From contig JBAZXA010000002.1 of the NCBI GenBank assembly GCA_041660045.1, forward strand, positions 248,001 through 312,000: a stretch of DNA of 64,000 bases, read 5' to 3'. Position numbers and translations under genes: made by a program. The notes under the pieces are model-generated. The model did no database searches, had not been told where the DNA came from, and saw only the letters and a program-made list of their open reading frames with translations. This DNA is from WM-3-3 sp041660045. Its GTDB lineage: Bacteria > Pseudomonadota > Gammaproteobacteria > Methylococcales > Methylomonadaceae. Positions 28,220 through 37,688 of the stretch are shown in pieces (within the stretch, counting starts at the first letter, position 1; each line of letters starts with the position of its first letter).

Positions 28220-30790
28220 ATGCTAGAACAATATCGTAAACAGGTAGAAGAGCGTGCCGCTGAAGGTGTTGTGCCTAAACCCTTGACGGCTGAGCAGGTG
28301 GCGGCGCTGATAGAATTAATTAAACAGCCACCTGCGGGCGAAGAACAATTTATTCTCGATTTATTGGCAAACCGGGTACCGGCTGGCGTGGATGAAGCCG
28401 CTTATGTTAAAGCGGGTTTTCTTGCCGCACTGGCTAAAGGGGAGGCAATATCGCCTATATTACCGCCTCTACAAGCAACAGAACTGTTAGGTACTATGCT
28501 AGGTGGCTATAACATCGCGCCATTGATTGATTTGCTTGATAAGCCCGAATTGGCAGCAGTTGCGGCTAAAGGCTTGTCGCATACCTTGTTAGTGTTTGAT
28601 GCCTTTTATGATGTTAAAGACAAGGCGGATAATGGTAATGCTTATGCCAAACAGGTGGTACAGTCATGGGCGGAGGCGGAATGGTTTACCAGTAAGCCAG
28701 AATTGCCTCAAAAGCTAACAGTGAGTGTCTTTAAAGTGACCGGTGAGACCAATACTGATGATCTGTCGCCAGCACCGGATGCCTGGTCCAGGCCTGATAT
28801 CCCTTTACACGCCAAAGCCATGTTAAAAATGCCCAGAGAGGGTATTACCCAGGCAGAGCAACAAATCGCTGCGCTCAAGGAAACAGGCTTTCCTGTGGCC
28901 TATGTTGGTGATGTGGTTGGGACCGGTTCATCGCGTAAATCAGCCACTAATTCCGTGCTTTGGTATATTGGTAGTGATATACCTTATATCCCTAATAAAC
29001 GTGAAGGTGGCGTTTGCATAGGCAGCAAAATAGCGCCGATCTTTTTCAATACTATGGAAGATTCAGGTGCTTTGCCATTTGAGTGTGATGTGACGGCCAT
29101 AAATATGGGCGATGTGATCGATATATATGCCTATGAAGGCGTGGTAAAACGGCACGATAGCGATGAAGTGGTTTGTGAGTTTAGTTTAAAAACCGATATT
29201 ATTTTAGATGAAGTCCGCGCCGGTGGCCGGATTCCGTTAATTATCGGCCGGGGTCTGACCGATCGGGCTAGAAAAGCCTTAAATTTGCCTGCTTCGACGA
29301 TTTTCCGCCGCCCTAAAGATGTTGCCGATACCGGCAAAGGTTATACCTTAGCGCAAAAAATGGTAGGCCAAGCTTGTGGCGTTGCTGGCGTGCGTCCTGG
29401 CACCTATTGTGAGCCGCATATGACTACGGTGGGCTCTCAAGATACCACAGGACCTATGACGCGGGATGAATTAAAAGATTTGGCGTGCTTAGGTTTTTCT
29501 GCGGATTTGGTCATGCAGTCATTTTGCCATACAGCCGCTTATCCAAAACCGGTTGATGTCACCATGCAACATAGCTTACCGGATTTTATTATGAACCGGG
29601 GTGGTGTGTCCTTACGACCTGGCGATGGCATTATCCATTCTTGGTTAAACCGGATGTTATTACCGGATACGGTAGGCACTGGGGGTGACTCGCATACGCG
29701 TTTTCCGATCGGCATTTCATTTCCTGCTGGCTCGGGCTTAGTGGCGTTTGCTGCGGCAACCGGTGTTATGCCTTTAGATATGCCAGAGTCAGTATTGGTG
29801 CGTTTTAAAGGTGAAATGCAGCCTGGTATTACTTTGCGGGATTTGGTGAATGCGATCCCTTATGCGGCCATTCAACGTGGTTTGTTGACGGTAGAAAAGA
29901 AAGGCAAAAAAAATGTCTTTTCAGGCCGTATCCTTGAAATTGAGGGCTTGCCTGACTTAAAAGTGGAACAAGCCTTTGAATTGTCCGATGCCTCCGCCGA
30001 ACGTTCAGCCGGTGGTTGTACCATCCGCTTGAATGAAGCACCTATACGCGAATACTTAACCTCTAATATTACCCTATTAAAATGGATGATAGCCGAAGGC
30101 TACGGTGAAGTGCGCACAATCGAGCGACGTATTAAGGCTATGGAAAGCTGGTTGGCACAACCTGTGTTACTGGAGCCCGATGCTGATGCGGACTATTTCG
30201 AGATTATCGAAATCGATATGAATGATATTAAAGAGCCATTATTGGCTTGCCCAAACGATCCGGATGATATTAAACCGTTATCCGAAGTCGCGGGTACAGC
30301 AATTGATGAAGTGTTTTTAGGCTCGTGTATGACCAATATAGGTCATTTCCGCGCAGCTGGTAAATTGCTTGAGAAATTGCCCGGTGAGCTGCCAACCCGC
30401 TTATGGATTGCCCCGCCGACAAAAATGGATCAAACCCAGCTGACTGAAGAAGGCTATTACGGTACCTTTGGCAAGTCTGGTGCCCGTATGGAAATGCCAG
30501 GTTGCTCTTTATGCATGGGTAATCAAGCTCGGGTAAAAGAAAACTCAACGGTAGTGTCCACGTCTACGCGCAATTTTCCTAACCGTTTAGGCAATGGCGC
30601 TAAGGTGTTTTTAACCTCGGCAGAATTGGCCGCTGTCTGTTCCATTTTAGGGAAAATTCCTAGCGTCGAAGAGTATATGCAATATGCCGGGCAAATTAAC
30701 AGCACGGCTGCCGATACATACCGCTATCTAAACTTTAATGAGATTAGCCGCTATCAGGATAAAGCCGATAGCGTAGCCATGGAAGTTTAG
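28220..30790 (+). CDS. acnB: Aconitate hydratase B
   Basis: An 856-residue AcnB-type aconitase that isomerises citrate to isocitrate. The domain order is the AcnB one: an N-terminal HEAT-like helical domain ([20 protein letters not shown]), then the swivel domain ([20 protein letters not shown]), then the catalytic core. Iron-sulfur cluster ligands are in [10 protein letters not shown] and [14 protein letters not shown]. coli AcnB has 865 residues. It follows the NAD-type isocitrate dehydrogenase on the same strand and is terminated by a strong hairpin. Confidence 0.97.
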   Translation: MLEQYRKQVEERAAEGVVPKPLTAEQVAALIELIKQPPAGEEQFILDLLANRVPAGVDEAAYVKAGFLAALAKGEAISPILPPLQATELLGTMLGGYNIAPLIDLLDKPELAAVAAKGLSHTLLVFDAFYDVKDKADNGNAYAKQVVQSWAEAEWFTSKPELPQKLTVSVFKVTGETNTDDLSPAPDAWSRPDIPLHAKAMLKMPREGITQAEQQIAALKETGFPVAYVGDVVGTGSSRKSATNSVLWYIGSDIPYIPNKREGGVCIGSKIAPIFFNTMEDSGALPFECDVTAINMGDVIDIYAYEGVVKRHDSDEVVCEFSLKTDIILDEVRAGGRIPLIIGRGLTDRARKALNLPASTIFRRPKDVADTGKGYTLAQKMVGQACGVAGVRPGTYCEPHMTTVGSQDTTGPMTRDELKDLACLGFSADLVMQSFCHTAAYPKPVDVTMQHSLPDFIMNRGGVSLRPGDGIIHSWLNRMLLPDTVGTGGDSHTRFPIGISFPAGSGLVAFAAATGVMPLDMPESVLVRFKGEMQPGITLRDLVNAIPYAAIQRGLLTVEKKGKKNVFSGRILEIEGLPDLKVEQAFELSDASAERSAGGCTIRLNEAPIREYLTSNITLLKWMIAEGYGEVRTIERRIKAMESWLAQPVLLEPDADADYFEIIEIDMNDIKEPLLACPNDPDDIKPLSEVAGTAIDEVFLGSCMTNIGHFRAAGKLLEKLPGELPTRLWIAPPTKMDQTQLTEEGYYGTFGKSGARMEMPGCSLCMGNQARVKENSTVVSTSTRNFPNRLGNGAKVFLTSAELAAVCSILGKIPSVEEYMQYAGQINSTAADTYRYLNFNEISRYQDKADSVAMEV

Positions 30791-30799
30791 GGCGCTTGC

Positions 30800-30828
30800 T
30801 CAGGAGGCCTGTACGGCCTCCTGATTTT
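30800..30828 (+). terminator. Rho-independent terminator after acnB
   Basis: CAGGAGGCC (30801-30809) pairs perfectly with GGCCTCCTG (30815-30823) around a 5-nt loop, extended by one T-A pair and followed by TTTT. It lies 10 bp after the acnB stop codon. Confidence 0.87.
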
Positions 30829-30881
30829 AGCCGGTTTAGTGTGTGCCATTGTGTTGTTATTGAACAGGTAAAACGGCTGAA

Positions 30882-32024
30882 ATGACCAATCTTCCTAAGC
30901 ATTCTGCTTACCAACACCTTTTGCTTGCCAAGCAATACGAAGATCTAGTCGCGCGCAAGCAAATTAAGGCCGTGCCAGAGCAGTTGATAGTGCTTAATAA
31001 GCTGCAATTAGTTATCGGGCAGCTAGTTACGCTAAGCGAATATCAAGAACAGCCTATCCTTAAGAAGTTTTTGTTAAAAACGCCCGCTAAACCAAGAGGC
31101 ATTTATCTGTTTGGTAAGGTAGGCGGGGGCAAGTCATTACTGATGAATTTATTTTATCAGGCTTGTCCCATTACCCAAAAACGTAGGGTACATTTTCATG
31201 CCTTTATGCGCGAAGTCCACGCGTTTGTTAAACACTATCAGCAGCAAAACCGCCAAGATGTGATGGCGGCATTTGTTAAACAATTAAAGGCCAGCACCTT
31301 AGTGCTGTGTTTTGATGAGTTTCAGGTCACGGATATTGTCGATGCCATGTTGCTTGGGCGCTTATTCCAAAAAATGTTTGAGTCAGGCATAAGTATTATC
31401 ATTACTTCAAATGTACAGCCGATAGATTTATACCGTGACGGTTTACAGCGTGAATTATTTTTGCCATTTATCGCTTTATTGCAACAACAACTTGATGTTT
31501 TTGAATTAGATTCCGAAGAGGATCATCGTTTGCAATGGCAAAGTTTGGCGAAAACTTATTACGCACCATTAAATGCCCAGGCCGATGATTTTATTCGCCA
31601 TAGTTTTCAGCAATTAACCGGTACGGCGGAATTTACGGCAGGCATATTAAAGGTTTTAGGCCGGCAGCTGACATTAACGGCAGTACACCAAAATATCGCC
31701 TTAACAACATTTGATGAGCTTTGCGGTAGGCCATTAGGCGCCGCTGATTATCTACGTTTAGCTATGGAATATGAGGTTTTGATCCTGGCCAATATACCGC
31801 AATTGACAATCGCCAAACGCAATGAGGCAAAGCGTTTTATTACCTTGATTGATGTGTTGTACGAATATCAGGTGAAACTAATTTGCAGTGCTGAAGTATT
31901 ACCGCAAGCGCTTTATAGGAGTGACCTGCAGCACGCATTTGAATTTGAAAGAACGGTGTCCAGATTAATGGAAATGCAGTCGGCTGAATATTTTAATAAA
32001 CAACGCACAGCCACTCGTGTATAG
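30882..32024 (+). CDS. zapE: Cell division protein ZapE (AFG1-like ATPase)
   Basis: A 380-residue AAA-type ATPase of the AFG1/ZapE family. Walker A is GKVGGGKSLLMNLFY, with the family-specific preceding PRGIYLFG. Walker B is VLCFDEFQVTD. Further AFG1 features are RVHFHAFMREVH and IITSNVQPIDLYRDGLQRE. ZapE associates with FtsZ in E. coli under low-oxygen conditions, while mitochondrial homologues act in protein quality control. The gene is flanked by terminators on both sides and therefore is probably a single-gene unit. The start at 30882 gives normal family length. Confidence 0.93.
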   Translation: MTNLPKHSAYQHLLLAKQYEDLVARKQIKAVPEQLIVLNKLQLVIGQLVTLSEYQEQPILKKFLLKTPAKPRGIYLFGKVGGGKSLLMNLFYQACPITQKRRVHFHAFMREVHAFVKHYQQQNRQDVMAAFVKQLKASTLVLCFDEFQVTDIVDAMLLGRLFQKMFESGISIIITSNVQPIDLYRDGLQRELFLPFIALLQQQLDVFELDSEEDHRLQWQSLAKTYYAPLNAQADDFIRHSFQQLTGTAEFTAGILKVLGRQLTLTAVHQNIALTTFDELCGRPLGAADYLRLAMEYEVLILANIPQLTIAKRNEAKRFITLIDVLYEYQVKLICSAEVLPQALYRSDLQHAFEFERTVSRLMEMQSAEYFNKQRTATRV

Positions 32025-32050
32025 CAACAATACGGCAAATTAAGCTGTAG

Positions 32051-32078
32051 AAGCCAATATCACGTCTGATATTGGTTT
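32051..32078. terminator. Bidirectional terminator between zapE and tRNA-Leu
   Basis: CCAATATCA (32054-32062) pairs with TGATATTGG (32067-32075) around CGTC, extended outward by a G-T and two A-T pairs. On the plus strand it ends in TTT. It sits between the zapE stop and the 3' end of the tRNA gene on the opposite strand and could serve both. Confidence 0.7.
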
Positions 32079-32109
32079 GCTAAATGATTAAGCTATGATA
32101 GTATTCATT

Positions 32110-32196
32110 TGGTGCCGAGAAGAGGACTTGAACCTCCACGGGGTTTCCCCCACTAGCACCTGAAGCTAGCGTGTCTACCAATTTCACCACCTCGGC
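32110..32196 (-). tRNA. tRNA-Leu(CAG)
   Basis: An 87-nt tRNA gene read on the minus strand, beginning GCCGAGGTGG and ending CTCGGCACCA. The acceptor stem GCCGAGG pairs with the CTCGGC end, and CCA is encoded. The D-arm region AAATTGGTAGACAC, a class II long variable arm (GTGGGGGAAACCCCGT) and the T-loop GGTTCAAGTCC are present. The anticodon loop CTTCAGG has anticodon CAG, reading CUG. The sequence pattern closely resembles the E. coli tRNA-Leu1 type. Confidence 0.96.
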
Positions 32197-32223
32197 TAGA
32201 GTTGCTGTGACAGCAAGGCGCAC

Positions 32224-32252
32224 ACTGTACTTGTTCAAGTTCGAATTGTCAA
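32224..32252 (-). promoter_or_regulatory. Promoter of tRNA-Leu
   Basis: Read on the minus strand, TTGACA (32252-32247) is followed after exactly 17 bp by TACAGT (32229-32224). The -35 box is a perfect consensus and the -10 matches at four of six. The predicted transcription start lies about 20 nt before the 5' end of the tRNA, a normal leader length. Confidence 0.72.
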
Positions 32253-32391
32253 TATGACCTACTACGCATCAGCCCAGCGAAAATCCAGCGTGTCAAACAG
32301 TGTTTTCCCGTTTAACCGATATGTCACATTTAAGATGGACGTGTATCAGGTTACAACTATATTTCTTTGGTATAACCCCCAATTAGTTTAG

Positions 32392-34632
32392 ATGACATCG
32401 AAGTCAAAAAAAGGCGTTGATTTTAGTTCAACAAAAGATCCATACGCCCAGCGAGAAGCTGAAAAATATGAGAACCCAATCCCTAGCAGGGAACTGATCC
32501 TGCAATTTATCCAGCACATGGGCAAACCCATGCTGCGTAAAGACATAGCCCTAGGATTTGCGTTAGAAACTGAGGATCAATTAGAGGCCTTGCGACGTCG
32601 ATTGCGGGCCATGGAGCGAGATGGCCAACTTTTGTTTAACCGCTCCCAGCAATACTGCTTGGTGAATAGCCAAGATTTATTTGCCGGACGGGTCATAGGC
32701 CACGCTGATGGCTTTGGTTTTGTTAGGCCGGATGACGGCTCGGAGGATTTGTATTTATCATCCCGCGAAATGGACCAGTTGCTGCATAACGACAGGGTGG
32801 TTGTCCGCATTGCCGGGATAGACCGTAAAGGCCGCAGGGAAGCGGCTGTTGTTGATATTCTTGAGCGTAACACTACACAAATTGTTGGCCGTTTGCATAA
32901 AGAGCGTGGTTTTACATATGTGGTGCCGGATAATAAAAATATCGCACAAACCATTTTGGTACAAAAAGACGATGCTGGTAAAGCTAAACAAGGCCAGATT
33001 GTTATTGCGGAAATTCTAGAGCAGCCAACTAAACTTAGACAGCCGATAGGACGGGTAATAGAAATATTAGGTGATCACATGGCGCCTGGTATGGAAATTG
33101 AAATGGCCATCCGTACCTACGATTTGCCCTATCAATGGCCTGAAGATCTTCAAAAAGAAATTAAAAGCCTAAAAAAAGAAGTGCCAGAGTTGGCTAAAGC
33201 GGGCCGGGTAGATTTGCGTAACACACCTTTAGTTACCATAGATGGTGAAGACGCAAGGGATTTTGATGATGCGGTGTATTGCCAGCCCACGCCTAAAGGT
33301 TGGAAATTGCTGGTGGCCATTGCTGACGTGTCGCATTATGTAGAAGTAAATACAGCGCTGGATAGGGAAGCACAAAAACGTAGTACCTCAGTGTATTTTC
33401 CTGAACGCGTTATTCCCATGTTGCCGGAAATATTATCGAATGGTTTATGCTCACTTAATCCTGATGTTGATCGCTTATGCATGGTGTGCGAGCTTTATAT
33501 AGACCAAGAAGGCAAAGTTTTCCGCACCCGGTTTTTTGAAGGGGTAATGCGTTCCCATGCGCGCATGACGTATACCGAGGTCGCTAAAATCTTAGTTGAT
33601 GGTGATCCCGTATTAAGTCAACAGTACCAACCGCTATTACCTCATCTACAAGCCTTATATGCGCTTTATAAAGTGATGCGAAAAGGCCGGGAGCTGCGTG
33701 GCGCGATGGATTTTGATAGCCAAGAAACCAAAATCTTATTTGGGGCTAACCGTAAAATAGAAAAAATAGTACCAGTCGTGCGTAATGACGCCCATAAATT
33801 GATTGAAGAATTTATGATTACGGCAAACATTGCTGCCGCGCGTTATTTAAATAGTAAGAAAATGCCCAAACTTTTACGCGTACATGAAGGGCCAGGTACT
33901 GATAAGCTTTTAAACTTAAAAACTTTTCTGGGTGAAATGGGCTTGCATTTAGGGGGGGCAGCCAAACCCACCCCGTTGGACTATATGAACCTAATCAATT
34001 CGATCAAAGACCGGCCTGATAGCCATTTGATACAAACGGTATTGTTGCGGTCTTTATCCCAGGCCGTCTATAGCCCGGAATTAAAAGGCCATTTTGGATT
34101 AGCATTAGAGGCTTATGCGCATTTCACTTCGCCTATACGGCGTTACCCGGATTTATTGATACACCGTGCCATTAAGCATTGTTTACAGAATAAAAAAGCC
34201 GATAGTTTTGCGTATAGCTTGTCAGACATGACTTTATTTGGTGAGCAATGCTCTGCAAATGAACGTCGGGCCGATGATGCAACCCGAGAAGTGGTCAGTT
34301 GGTTAAAATGCGAATTTATGGTTGATAAAGTCGGGGAGGAGTTTGCAGGCAGTATTACCGCAGTCACTTCCTTCGGCTTTTTCGTCGAATTAACCGATGT
34401 ATTTGTGGAAGGTTTAGTGCATATTAGTAATTTGGCACAAGATTATTTCCATTATGATCCAACTAGCCATCAGCTTAAGGGTGAAAAAACAGGGATACGC
34501 TATCGCTTAGGGGATAGGGTAAATATTAAAGTCATGCGTGTGGATTTGGATGAGAAAAAAATCGATTTTGAATTGCTACAAAACCGCCCAAAATTAGCGG
34601 ATCGCCCGAAAAAAAGCCGACGTAAAAAATGA
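32392..34632 (+). CDS. rnr: Ribonuclease R
   Basis: A 746-residue 3'-5' exoribonuclease of the RNase II/R family. The order is an N-terminal helix-turn-helix-like region (FIQHMGKPMLRKDIALGF), cold-shock domains (RVIGHADGFGFVRPDDG), the RNB catalytic domain with the metal-binding motif TIDGEDARDFDDAVYC, and an S1 domain (FAGSITAVTSFGFFVEL). A short Lys/Arg-rich tail ends the protein. The N-terminal helix-turn-helix and basic tail favour RNase R over RNase II. It overlaps rlmB by 4 nt (ATGA), the usual rnr-rlmB arrangement. No good Shine-Dalgarno precedes the ATG. Confidence 0.96.
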   Translation: MTSKSKKGVDFSSTKDPYAQREAEKYENPIPSRELILQFIQHMGKPMLRKDIALGFALETEDQLEALRRRLRAMERDGQLLFNRSQQYCLVNSQDLFAGRVIGHADGFGFVRPDDGSEDLYLSSREMDQLLHNDRVVVRIAGIDRKGRREAAVVDILERNTTQIVGRLHKERGFTYVVPDNKNIAQTILVQKDDAGKAKQGQIVIAEILEQPTKLRQPIGRVIEILGDHMAPGMEIEMAIRTYDLPYQWPEDLQKEIKSLKKEVPELAKAGRVDLRNTPLVTIDGEDARDFDDAVYCQPTPKGWKLLVAIADVSHYVEVNTALDREAQKRSTSVYFPERVIPMLPEILSNGLCSLNPDVDRLCMVCELYIDQEGKVFRTRFFEGVMRSHARMTYTEVAKILVDGDPVLSQQYQPLLPHLQALYALYKVMRKGRELRGAMDFDSQETKILFGANRKIEKIVPVVRNDAHKLIEEFMITANIAAARYLNSKKMPKLLRVHEGPGTDKLLNLKTFLGEMGLHLGGAAKPTPLDYMNLINSIKDRPDSHLIQTVLLRSLSQAVYSPELKGHFGLALEAYAHFTSPIRRYPDLLIHRAIKHCLQNKKADSFAYSLSDMTLFGEQCSANERRADDATREVVSWLKCEFMVDKVGEEFAGSITAVTSFGFFVELTDVFVEGLVHISNLAQDYFHYDPTSHQLKGEKTGIRYRLGDRVNIKVMRVDLDEKKIDFELLQNRPKLADRPKKSRRKK

Positions 34633-35372
34633 AGTTAAGCAAATTGTTTGGCATCCACGCTGTACAGGCGGCTATGGAATATTCGCCAAAAAAAATCAAT
34701 AAAGCCTGGCTAGATGGCCAAAGACAGGACAAGCGTTTGCTTGGGCTAATCGAGGAATTATTAGCCATAGGCATAGAGCCTGAAAAAACCGACAGAAAAA
34801 AGCTGGATCGCTTGGCAGATAGCAGTAACCATCAAGGTATAGTGATTGAAATTGAAATGCCAGCGGCTTTATCGGAACATGAGCTTGCCCAAGCAGTTGC
34901 CAATGTTGCCGGGAAGGCTTTGTTTTTAGTGTTGGATAATGTCCAAGACCCACACAACTTTGGTGCTTGTTTGCGTACTGCTGATGCTGCAGGTGTGCAT
35001 GGCGTGGTGATTACTAAAGATAATGCCAGTGGCATCACACCCACAGTTTGCAAAGTGGCCAGTGGTGCGGCGGAGACTATGCCTATTTATCAAATTACCA
35101 ATTTATCCCGCACATTGCGTAGCCTAAAAGAGCAAGGGCTATGGATATTAGGCGCAGCGGGCGAAGCCCAACAAAGTCTTTTTGAAGCGGATCTTACGAT
35201 GCCATTAGCCATTGTGGTTGGCGCAGAGGGCAAAGGTTTACGTCGCTTGACCCGTGAGCAATGCGACTTTTTGGTAAAATTGCCTATGCGAGGCCAAGTT
35301 GAAAGCCTAAATGTTTCTGTCGCTACCGGTGTTTTGCTTTATGAAGCCTTACGCCAACGTGGATGCCAGTAA
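34629..35372 (+). CDS. rlmB: 23S rRNA (guanosine-2251) 2'-O-methyltransferase RlmB
   Basis: A 247-residue SPOUT (SpoU) methyltransferase. An N-terminal substrate-binding domain begins KLFGIHAVQAAMEY. SPOUT motif 1 is VLDNVQDPHNFGACLRTADAAG. Motif 2 is VVGAEGKGLRRL and motif 3 is LPMRGQVESLNVSVATGVLLYE. These match RlmB, which 2'-O-methylates G2251 in the P loop of 23S rRNA. It is translationally coupled to rnr and ends 10 nt before ccmA. Confidence 0.96.
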   Translation: MKLSKLFGIHAVQAAMEYSPKKINKAWLDGQRQDKRLLGLIEELLAIGIEPEKTDRKKLDRLADSSNHQGIVIEIEMPAALSEHELAQAVANVAGKALFLVLDNVQDPHNFGACLRTADAAGVHGVVITKDNASGITPTVCKVASGAAETMPIYQITNLSRTLRSLKEQGLWILGAAGEAQQSLFEADLTMPLAIVVGAEGKGLRRLTREQCDFLVKLPMRGQVESLNVSVATGVLLYEALRQRGCQ

Positions 35373-35382
35373 GCAGGTTTAC

Positions 35383-36006
35383 ATGAAGGTTACGCAATCA
35401 GTCAGTTTTGAAGGCTTAGGGCTTAGCTGTATCCGTGATGATAGGCTATTGTTTGAGCAGCTTAATTTTAGTTTGCAAGCGGGTCAAATCTTGTTGCTGG
35501 AAGGCAAGAATGGCAGTGGTAAAACTTCTTTGTTACGCATTTTATGTGGCTTTAGGCCAGCAGACTCAGGTACCATTTTATGGTGCGGTGAGGAAATCAG
35601 TAGCAGCCGATATTATGAGTTTATGACTTATGTAGGACATTTAGACGGCTTTAAGAAAGAATTGACTGTTTTAGAGAACTTAAGGTTGGTCTTAGCATTG
35701 AATAGGCCCGGCCAATATAGCATTGCTCAAGCCTTGGAAAAATTACAACTATCTGGCTACGATGATGCTCTCGTGCAAACTTTATCGGCCGGACAAAAAC
35801 GCCGATTATCGCTAGCCCGCTTGTTAATTATAGCCAATAAACTTTGGATTCTTGATGAACCCTTCACAGCCTTGGACAAGCAGGGAATTGCGCTAACCGA
35901 AACCTTGATGCAGGAACATGCAGCCCGCGGCGGTATGGTGATTTTAACTTCGCACCATGATTTAGATTTACCCGGTGTGGCCTTATTTCGTATTAATTTA
36001 TCTTAA
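35383..36006 (+). CDS. ccmA: Haem exporter ATP-binding protein CcmA
   Basis: A 207-residue ABC ATPase, the first gene of the cytochrome c maturation set. The Walker A motif is EGKNGSGKTSLL (Gly41-Ser48 region), the ABC signature LSAGQKRRLSLARLL and Walker B LWILDEPFTALD. With CcmB it forms the ABC unit that uses ATP to release holo-CcmE from CcmC. The ATG at 35383 gives exactly the E. coli CcmA length and has AGG just upstream. An upstream frame to 35311 overlaps rlmB and is not family-like. Its stop overlaps the ccmB start by 1 nt. Confidence 0.95.
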   Translation: MKVTQSVSFEGLGLSCIRDDRLLFEQLNFSLQAGQILLLEGKNGSGKTSLLRILCGFRPADSGTILWCGEEISSSRYYEFMTYVGHLDGFKKELTVLENLRLVLALNRPGQYSIAQALEKLQLSGYDDALVQTLSAGQKRRLSLARLLIIANKLWILDEPFTALDKQGIALTETLMQEHAARGGMVILTSHHDLDLPGVALFRINLS

Positions 36007-36680
36007 TGTCGTTATCCCGAGCTTTTTTTGCCATCATCCGGCGCGACCTAATTTTAGCGTTTAGGCGCCGTTCAGAAATTGCTAATCCCTTGCTGTTTTT
36101 TATTTTGATTATCACCTTATTCCCGTTAGCGATTGGTGCACAACCTAAATTATTGCAAACCATAGCCCCAGGCATTATCTGGGTATCTGCATTATTAGCA
36201 GCTATGTTGTCGTTGGATAACTTGTTCCGCTCTGATTTTGATGATGGTTCTTTAGAGATTATGTTGCTTAGCCCGCATCCTACGACGGTGTTGGTGCTGG
36301 GAAAAATTACCGCGCATTGGCTGGTAACAGGCTTACCTTTGTTGCTGATTGCGCCACTGCTAGCGGTATTGCTAGGTATTTCGCAGCTTGCTTTAGGGAC
36401 TTTATTGTTGACTTTGTTGTTAGGCACGCCAGTGTTAAGCCTAATCGGTGCTATTGGCGTGGCGTTAACCGTTGGTTTGCGTAAAGGCGGTATGATTATG
36501 TCATTATTGGTGTTGCCTTTGTATGTGCCGGTACTCATTTTTGCGAGTAATGCTGTTGAAATGGCGACATTAGGCTTACCGACTTCCGCCCAAATCAATA
36601 TTATGTCAGCCATCTTAATGTTGGCTTTAGTGTTGGCGCCTTTACCTACGGCGATGGCATTAAAAATGAGTATTAATTAA
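36006..36680 (+). CDS. ccmB: Haem exporter permease CcmB
   Basis: A 224-residue membrane protein with six hydrophobic helices, partner of CcmA. Family segments are FFAIIRRDLILAFRRRSEIANPL, IAPGIIWVSALLAAMLSLDNLF and FDDGSLEIMLLSPHPT. It is coupled to ccmA by a TAATG overlap. Downstream, where ccmC normally follows immediately, a diiron-type gene intervenes. Confidence 0.95.
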   Translation: MSLSRAFFAIIRRDLILAFRRRSEIANPLLFFILIITLFPLAIGAQPKLLQTIAPGIIWVSALLAAMLSLDNLFRSDFDDGSLEIMLLSPHPTTVLVLGKITAHWLVTGLPLLLIAPLLAVLLGISQLALGTLLLTLLLGTPVLSLIGAIGVALTVGLRKGGMIMSLLVLPLYVPVLIFASNAVEMATLGLPTSAQINIMSAILMLALVLAPLPTAMALKMSIN

Positions 36681-36727
36681 CAATATCTCGTAAAATAGTA
36701 CATTCAAGCCAATTTAGGAGCAAAAGA

Positions 36728-37627
36728 ATGGGTTCTGCCGAATATCGATCTGTATTTTCAGAGGCTAGCAAGGTTGAGCGCGAGGAAAATTTCCTAAGTT
36801 ATTGGCAGTTTAGCCAACAACATGGCGGTGAATTGTTTGAACAAGAAAAAGATTTAGAAAAAAAACGCTCTAGGTTGAAATATTTCCAAGAAAACCCTGT
36901 CCAATTGCGTAAACCATTGGCAAATCCGGATGTTTTTTACCGCAATTATGTTGATATGCGGGATGACCCTAAAACGTTGGATAGGCTTACTTTAATGCTA
37001 ACCGCAATTTATAAGTTTGCCCGGCATGAATGGGTAGGCATCAAAGGGGCTTGGGATGCCATTCCGGATATGGCAAATTCAAAATCGGTAGAAGATAAAA
37101 TTAGCCGGGTACATTTGGCTGAAGAATTCTGCCATGTGCGCTTATTTGATGAAATGCTGCGTACTTGTGGCTTAGACCGTGTTGAATGGGTGCCTTTAAG
37201 CCCCATGAAAGAGAAAATCTATGAGCAATTTCCAAAGCTCCCTGGATTTTTAATGGATACACCGGCCTTTGTAACTGAATTGATGGGTGTCACTTTTTAT
37301 TGCCATTTATACGCGCTATTTGATGAGTTATTGGCTGATGAGCCTGAAGTGTGCGAACGTTTAAAGGCTTTACTTGATGAGATTACCATAGACGAGGTAG
37401 CCCACGTTGGTCAGCGGCGAAATTTTTTAGGGCCTATAGGGGTAAAAGTTTCCCAATGGTTGGTGGCACCTTTTTATCAGCTATTTTTTAAGGATATTCC
37501 AGAAGTGGCCTTATTATTTGATGTCAAGCAAATGGTTATCCATGGTTTATCATTTGATTTTAATGGTTTGCCAGATTACATGATAGAGCGGACTTGGATA
37601 CCCACCTATTGTAAGCCTATTGCCTGA
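36728..37627 (+). CDS. Ferritin-like diiron protein inside the ccm operon
   Basis: A 299-residue protein that I cannot assign to a named ccm family. It shows a complete diiron-carboxylate ligand set spaced over four helices: Glu101 (RHEWVG), Glu133-x-x-His136 (AEEFCHVR), Glu184 (VTELMG) and Glu223-x-x-His226 (IDEVAHVGQ). This is the E, ExxH, E, ExxH pattern of ferritin-like oxidases and oxygenases. No signal peptide or membrane helix was seen, so it should be cytoplasmic. A good ribosome site (AGGAG) precedes the ATG. It lies 47 nt after ccmB and 61 nt before the preferred ccmC start. A role in haem or iron handling, or oxygen sensing, during cytochrome c maturation is inference. Confidence 0.8.
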   Translation: MGSAEYRSVFSEASKVEREENFLSYWQFSQQHGGELFEQEKDLEKKRSRLKYFQENPVQLRKPLANPDVFYRNYVDMRDDPKTLDRLTLMLTAIYKFARHEWVGIKGAWDAIPDMANSKSVEDKISRVHLAEEFCHVRLFDEMLRTCGLDRVEWVPLSPMKEKIYEQFPKLPGFLMDTPAFVTELMGVTFYCHLYALFDELLADEPEVCERLKALLDEITIDEVAHVGQRRNFLGPIGVKVSQWLVAPFYQLFFKDIPEVALLFDVKQMVIHGLSFDFNGLPDYMIERTWIPTYCKPIA

Positions 37628-37688
37628 ATGGCTAAATAGCCGAGTAAACCTGCCCAAGCTAGGGCGTAAATTGATCAATTTTTCGGAT

